Source: Saururus chinensis (taxonomy: Eukaryota > Streptophyta > Magnoliopsida > Piperales > Saururaceae). From it: 64,000 bases of DNA. Below are positions 59,236 to 64,000 of this stretch, piece by piece (position 1 is the first letter of the stretch; the number at the start of each line of letters is the position of its first letter). A program made the translations under genes and the position numbers. A model generated the notes under the pieces. That model was given only the letters and a program-made list of their open reading frames with translations. It ran no database searches and was not told the DNA's origin. The stretch lies in NCBI GenBank assembly GCA_035235625.1, contig CP141144.1:29385014-29449013 (forward strand), written 5' to 3'.

Positions 59236-59676
59236 GCGCTGTTTCTGCGGCACGGCTCCATCTACGGCTCGGCTTGGCTTGCCGATGTCAGCTATTTCGT
59301 CTTTTCTTGAATATTTTATTATTATTTCATTTAAATACAATTCCAATTTCAAAACACAATAACTTTTTCTCCCGAAGTCGAAATTGCACGATCTTGGTAC
59401 CGATGGACTCGTATCGATGAGCCCTTCAAAACTAGACCGCACATAGGTAGGTTATCTCGCACTTTTAAAGTGGGTCCCGCCCATGTGGCACGCTTCCTGA
59501 GGTCATAATTTTTGTTCCTGATCTCTGTTTTGAGTGTTCTTGGATGCGTTGTGCTTGTTACTATGAGGTCTACCTGGATACGGGGATTTCACCTAATGAA
59601 ACCCCCTAACACTGATCTCAAATTACCAAATTACCCTTAACCCCCAGGGAGCATAACCGAAAAACGGGTCGTTACA

Positions 59677-59690
59677 TTCTTCCCCCCTTA
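59677..59690 (-). other. Polypurine tract of element E
   Basis: On the minus strand gaggacgcaattcg and then taaggggggaagaa precede TGTAACGACCC. The gcgaggacgcaattcgtttaagggggga arrangement is the conserved 3' end of Tekay/Del-type chromoviruses. Confidence 0.85.
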
Positions 59691-60298
59691 AACGAATTGC
59701 GTCCTCGCAATTCTCCTAAAAACACATGTCAAAATACAAAATTGACAAGAATGCCGACTATTAGTGGAATAACAAACATGACTCAAATTGATTTATAATC
59801 GGATATAACATTCAGAAACACAACTAAGTAAGTTATAATTGGATAACATAATCCGATAACCTATCAGATAAAACTCATAAGTCGATAGTTTAAATTTGAA
59901 TATCACAAAAAGAGACCCGATAAATTACAATCAGAGTAAACCATTTGGAAACATAATCAGATAAAATACTTTAAACATAATTTCTTCATTTAAAATTAGA
60001 TAAGTTATTATGCTATAGTAAGGCAAGGTTAATGAAATCTTTGTATAGAATTTCAAAACCTTTCAGATGTACAATTGGATAAGTAGAGTAAAATAGATTA
60101 ATTCAGAAATTTTGGGAATTAAATTATCCCATAGGTCACATAATTCAAGATCACAAGCTGAATAGAAATAGACAGATTAGGTCAGAAATTTCCAAAATTA
60201 AATCATCTGATAAATCACATAATTTAAGATCAGATAACCAAATAATATATATATATATATTATTTTTTTTGAATCAACACAGAACAGATAGATCAGAG

Positions 60299-60853
60299 CC
60301 GTGATACCAAATGGCGTTCCCCCCGACACTCATGGGGTAGCGAGAAGCTTAGATAGCAAGGAGCTTTCCCATGATGCTCCCCACCAATATGCGCACATCA
60401 GTACCGATTATTTTTCTCGGTGGGTATCTAGATAGAGTGTTATGATAATCTCAGGTTTTACCCCAGAATTTTTCAGAAAATACATGTATGCAAAATATAA
60501 TGCAGCGTATGTAGTTTATTTCAAAAATATGATATTTTTCTATGATGATTAAGCATAAATTTAGAATTTAAAACCCCCTATACTATAGGTTGAATTAAAA
60601 TCTAAAATAATGCTAGACAAAATATATGAAAACGATTATGATTTTTTTTTTAAGGAAATCATCATGTCAAAAATAATTTAACGCAGAAACATATGCACAA
60701 ATTATCAGTTCGTCTTAGTGACGAGAAAACCAGAACCGTGATACCTAATGGTGTTCCCCTCGATACTCATGGGGCATCGAGAAGCTCAGTAAGTGGGAGC
60801 CTTCCCATGATGCTCCACACCTATGCACGCGCCAGTACCGATTATTTTTCTCC
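60299..60853. repeat. Spaced direct repeat in element E
   Basis: Two copies about 437 bp apart (60299 and 60736) begin ccgtgatacc(a/t)aatgg(c/t)gttc and run through cactcatgggg..cgagaagct to accgattatttttctc. Each copy is about 120 bp and about 85 percent alike by eye. Confidence 0.8.
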
Positions 60854-61279
60854 ATGGTATCAAGGAGTCATGCTCCGATAGTTTTTGGATTTTATACCAA
60901 ATAACTATTTGATAGTACATCTTAATTAGAAATCAACAGTAATAATCATTTTACGGCATCATTCAAAATTTAAAACATACGACAAAAAATATACTTTTTA
61001 TGGAGATTAAATCATTCAAGAGGAATCATATTTGAATTCAATCATAGAACCATTTGAGAATTAAAGCATCTGACAGAAAATAACTCACAATATCGGACAG
61101 AAAATAAGTTAAAAATCAATTATACTCTTTTTCATAGGAGTAGTAGAAAACTTAAAATAAACGTATCACATATTTAGGTCAAAACGTACATTCCCGAGTC
61201 AATTCATACTCAAAACAAATATTTCAAATCAAACCAGACTTGAAATCAAAATCTATCTTAAATCCACTTGCAAACTAAA

Positions 61280-61610
61280 TCTTAGAGTGGACCACTAATA
61301 CCACGCATCCCATACCACGAGTATTTGACAGTTTCTCTAAGGAAATTCTACTGTCTTTGAAAACAGTTGGATTAAATTTCAACACACCAGTAGAACTAGT
61401 CCAAGAGTGATCCTCTAAACACTTGTGTCCCATACTGTGAGTGTTTAGTGTTTCATTCTAGGTAGGTCCACTGTTTTTCAAATACAGATACTTCAAAAGT
61501 AAATCTTGTGTGAAGATATCGGCAGAATGTGTCATAGAACTATCCACAAACACCTCACATCCCATACCGTGGTGTGTAGTAGTTGTTCCTTGGAAATCCT
61601 ACCGTTGCTT
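61280..61610. repeat. Three related units in element E
   Basis: Units starting at about 61282, 61401 and 61533 share an order of parts: a short box, cacttgtgtcccatac or catcccatacc, gtgagtgtt or gagtattt, then aggaaattctactg or aggtaggtccactg. The period is about 120-130 bp. Confidence 0.65.
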
Positions 61611-63351
61611 AAAATAAGTTTGACAGGTTATTTGAAATCAAGGTTGCTAAATAATCATGCAACAAATTCAAAATAAATATTTTCAACTGATTCAAAATAG
61701 AAATTCATAAAAATAAGAATTTAGATCAAGTCTAACACTATACTGACAAAATAAGATTTCAAATTATTCTTGAATTCTAAACTGGATTTCATAAAATCAG
61801 AGTCCATTGGGAATTTGATGTAACACATGCAACATAATTCCCATCAATTTCGATATAACAGAAGGTTCGTATTAACTTGCAGTCAAAAAATCACATTCAA
61901 TTAAATTGTAGAATTCATAAGATCAACGTTTATATTATATTTAATTAGATATATAGATATCAAACAGAAAGTTCAAGTGTTGGAATTCATATTAATTCAA
62001 ATAGCACAATTGAAACCAAATGTCAAATTAATTCTATCAAAAATCGGCATCTGCATCAAACTAATATTCAGAAAAATAATTTTAATTATTAATTATTCAA
62101 ATGTGAAATTCATAACATCGTAATTTATTGTAAATCTGATGTCATATAGATCGAACAGAAAGTACAAACCTAGAATTCGTATTAAATCTTATATTATAGT
62201 TAAAACAAAATATCAAACTAATTCAAAAATTGAAATTTGTATTAAACTGAGATTTTGGAATAGTAATTCGAAATAAGAACAATTCCAATGCAAAAGTCAT
62301 CATCAAATTGGAGAGTATATGAATCCAATACAACACAATTACAATTTAAATTGAAAATCCCATATCATAGTTGAAAATAATTGTAATTTAATTCCTATCA
62401 AAAATTGAAATGTGTATCAAAACAAGATTCTAAATAATACCCGTTCAAATGCTAATTTCATAATATATATCAAATACAACACAAATTGAACAAAATTTTA
62501 AATTTCTTAGAATTAAACAAATCAAAATTTATAAATATTAAAGTTAAGAGCAATTCCAATGTCACACTCGTAAAACAAAATTACGAATCAAAACCCGATA
62601 TGGTTTATTCATAGTAACAATTTTAAATCATTTTAGATTCAGGAGTACAACTGTAGAAATTGGATTGTCGTATCAAATCCTTATGTAACAATTTCAGTCA
62701 TTCAAATATTAGTATCAATTTCTTGCAAAGGATGCAAGACAAAAATTTTAAATTATTTCTGATTCAACATGGGAAGTCATAAAATTGTAGTTTGTATTAA
62801 ATCGAATGCAACATTGAAGTACATAAAACTCATAATCGGAATTCACCTTGAATCTGATACAACACGTGGAAGTTCAAAATCAAAATCTCAAATCAAATAT
62901 CACATGTAATGAATGAAACGTTCACAATCTGAATTTTTCTTTAATCCGATATAGCTTGTGGAACATAAAATTCAAAAATGAGAGTCGACATTCAATTTGA
63001 TATCACACATACGAAACAAAATTCAAACTAGTAGTAAATCTGCTATGAATCATAGAGAATGGAGGTCTACAATTGGGAATTTTCTTAATTTTGATATCAC
63101 ACATGCAATTTTCACATGCGGAACAGTAAAAACTTAAGCAGAGATGATATTAATTCTGAATGCATAATTGCAGAACAACACATTCAAATTTGTAAAGCCG
63201 ATGACATATGGACGAAACGACAAAGATGACAATGGATCATTCTATTAAATCCAATAACACACTTGTAACAAAGAAATTCCAATTTTAAAAAGTAGAATTT
63301 GAAACAAATCAAAATATATGTTCAAATATTTTTCTCTCGCAAATAGAGTAG

Positions 63352-63364
63352 TGCTCCAATACCA
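63352..63364 (-). other. Primer binding site of element E
   Basis: On the minus strand this reads TGGTATTGGAGCA, two changes from TGGTATCAGAGCA, the initiator tRNA-Met complement. It sits three bases from the 5' LTR. Confidence 0.8.
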
Positions 63365-63367
63365 TTC

Positions 63368-64000
63368 TGTAACGCCCCGACCTGAAAAACCCGACCCAGA
63401 CCGGGGGTTAGATTGGAAGACAGAATCGGAGTGTATAAAATAAGCGAAAAAATTTAAACCCGACTGACCAGGAGCTGCAGACTCTAAGTGTGAGAGTCAT
63501 AACGTTCATCCATGCACTACAAAGCTTTAATGTTCCATTGTGCGTAGATAAGAACAAACCTAATTTTACAACTAATTTGGATTGGGCCAATGTTATTTTA
63601 TTGTTGGTTGCCTAGGTACATATTGGATACCATCTCTGACGTTATTCCAATACGATCAGATCCGAATGTAGTTCTGCCTAACGGCTAATACATTCACCAG
63701 ACATCAAAAAATCATATACGATAAAATACGTATACTTTATATCCAAATAATTTATTCGAAATCCAACGGAAATCTTATAAATCATCGGAGTCAAACGGAA
63801 GCCAATAAAACAGTGAAATACACAGCTCACATAGGTGAGAAGAACACTAACAAAACATACGTCCCACTCTATCATAGAGCGGAGCAGAACACACTACAGA
63901 GCATGTTGGATCATATCAGATCCTATCAAATCATATCAGATTTTATCCGACCATACCGGTCATATCAGATCGGAGTATGTCAAGTCACAACAGAGCATTT
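63368..64000 (-). repeat. Part of the 5' LTR of element E
   Basis: Begins TGTAACGCCCCGACCTG and matches 57562 onward with scattered differences. It runs past the window end. The insert gatcctatcaaatcatatca near 63916 is not in the 3' LTR. Confidence 0.9.

Larger units (their letters stand above)
57562..59676 (-). repeat. 3' LTR of Ty3/gypsy element E (2115 bp)
   Basis: Starts TGTAACGCCCCGACC and ends AACGGGTCGTTACA. The first 430 bases or more match the sequence that begins at 63368 (tgtaacgccccgacctgaaa), so these are two LTRs of one element. The PPT at 59677-59690 abuts it. It includes a 58-bp-type array and a GC-rich 33-bp array. The ttggatcgggccaacgt and atgtagttctgcctaa blocks also occur in A and C, showing the families are related. 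Confidence 0.9.
59677..63367 (-). mobile_element. Internal region of element E, without coding sequence
   Basis: 3.7 kb between PPT and PBS. It is AT-rich and holds no gag or pol that I can recognise on either strand. It contains a long-spaced direct repeat (60299-60421 and 60736-60853) and three related units at 61280-61610. A priming-competent LTR pair around a non-coding centre is the description of a large retrotransposon derivative (LARD) that would depend on proteins from an autonomous relative. Decay of coding sequence is the alternative. Confidence 0.65.

Noticed and set aside
58881-59442. Overlapping frames of 87-126 codons on both strands
   Set aside because: They cover the 33-bp GC-rich array of LTR E and repeat with it.

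Overview
This is a gene-poor, repeat-dense stretch of a flowering-plant nuclear genome. The plant assignment rests on four things: the repeat families (chromovirus-type Ty3/gypsy, Ty1/copia, PIF/Harbinger, hAT), the LRR receptor-kinase fragment, the plant-type two-domain DJ-1 gene with a chloroplast-type leader, and PBS motifs complementary to initiator tRNA-Met. The sequence is AT-rich outside a few GC-rich LTR segments. I cannot name the species.

Only one gene looks intact. It is a seven-exon tandem-domain DJ-1/PfpI family gene on the + strand (48260-53631, 430 residues). All exons join in phase, both domains keep the nucleophile-elbow cysteine, and intron 2 appears to use a GC donor. Its 3-kb third intron has been invaded by a short Ty3/gypsy fragment and also holds a GC-rich repeated block. 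The only other cellular coding sequence I recognise is a broken exon of an LRR receptor-like kinase (37810-38340, - strand).

Layout. 1-1262: no gene. 1263-6868: decayed copia element (- strand) with about 1.25-kb LTRs, a SIRE-like polypurine tract and a coiled-coil gag remnant. 7312-16229: long solo LTR (A, - orientation, TSD CTCTA) carrying a second 4.8-kb solo LTR (B, + orientation, TSD TAAAG). 17755-19852: 5'-truncated copia element (RT, RNase H, 3' LTR). 21989-22947: non-autonomous hAT element with a near-perfect 8-bp TSD. About 23100-26260: probable long LTR (G). 26301-31660: chromodomain Ty3/gypsy element 1 (- strand), with both LTRs and every domain but many stops. 32503-36417: PIF/Harbinger remnant split by solo LTR D (34048-36040). 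37810-38340: kinase fragment. About 39560-46971: long LTR C, interrupted by gypsy element 2 (39848-44190, TSD AGATC, same family as element 1). 46972-47665: end of another related LTR. 48260-53631: DJ-1 gene. 54801-54943: palindromic MITE. 57562-64000: start of a large Ty3/gypsy element (E, - strand) with a 2.1-kb 3' LTR, PPT, 3.7-kb ORF-less internal region, PBS, and the beginning of its 5' LTR, which runs off the window.

I found no undescribed coding system. The best leads are the GC-AG intron and shifted intron position in DJ-1, the conserved two-array layout (46-bp and 25-bp units) of LTRs A and C despite sequence turnover, the stop codons in the two gypsy copies that look like cytosine deamination, and the structured GC-rich repeats in LTR E and in DJ-1 intron 3.
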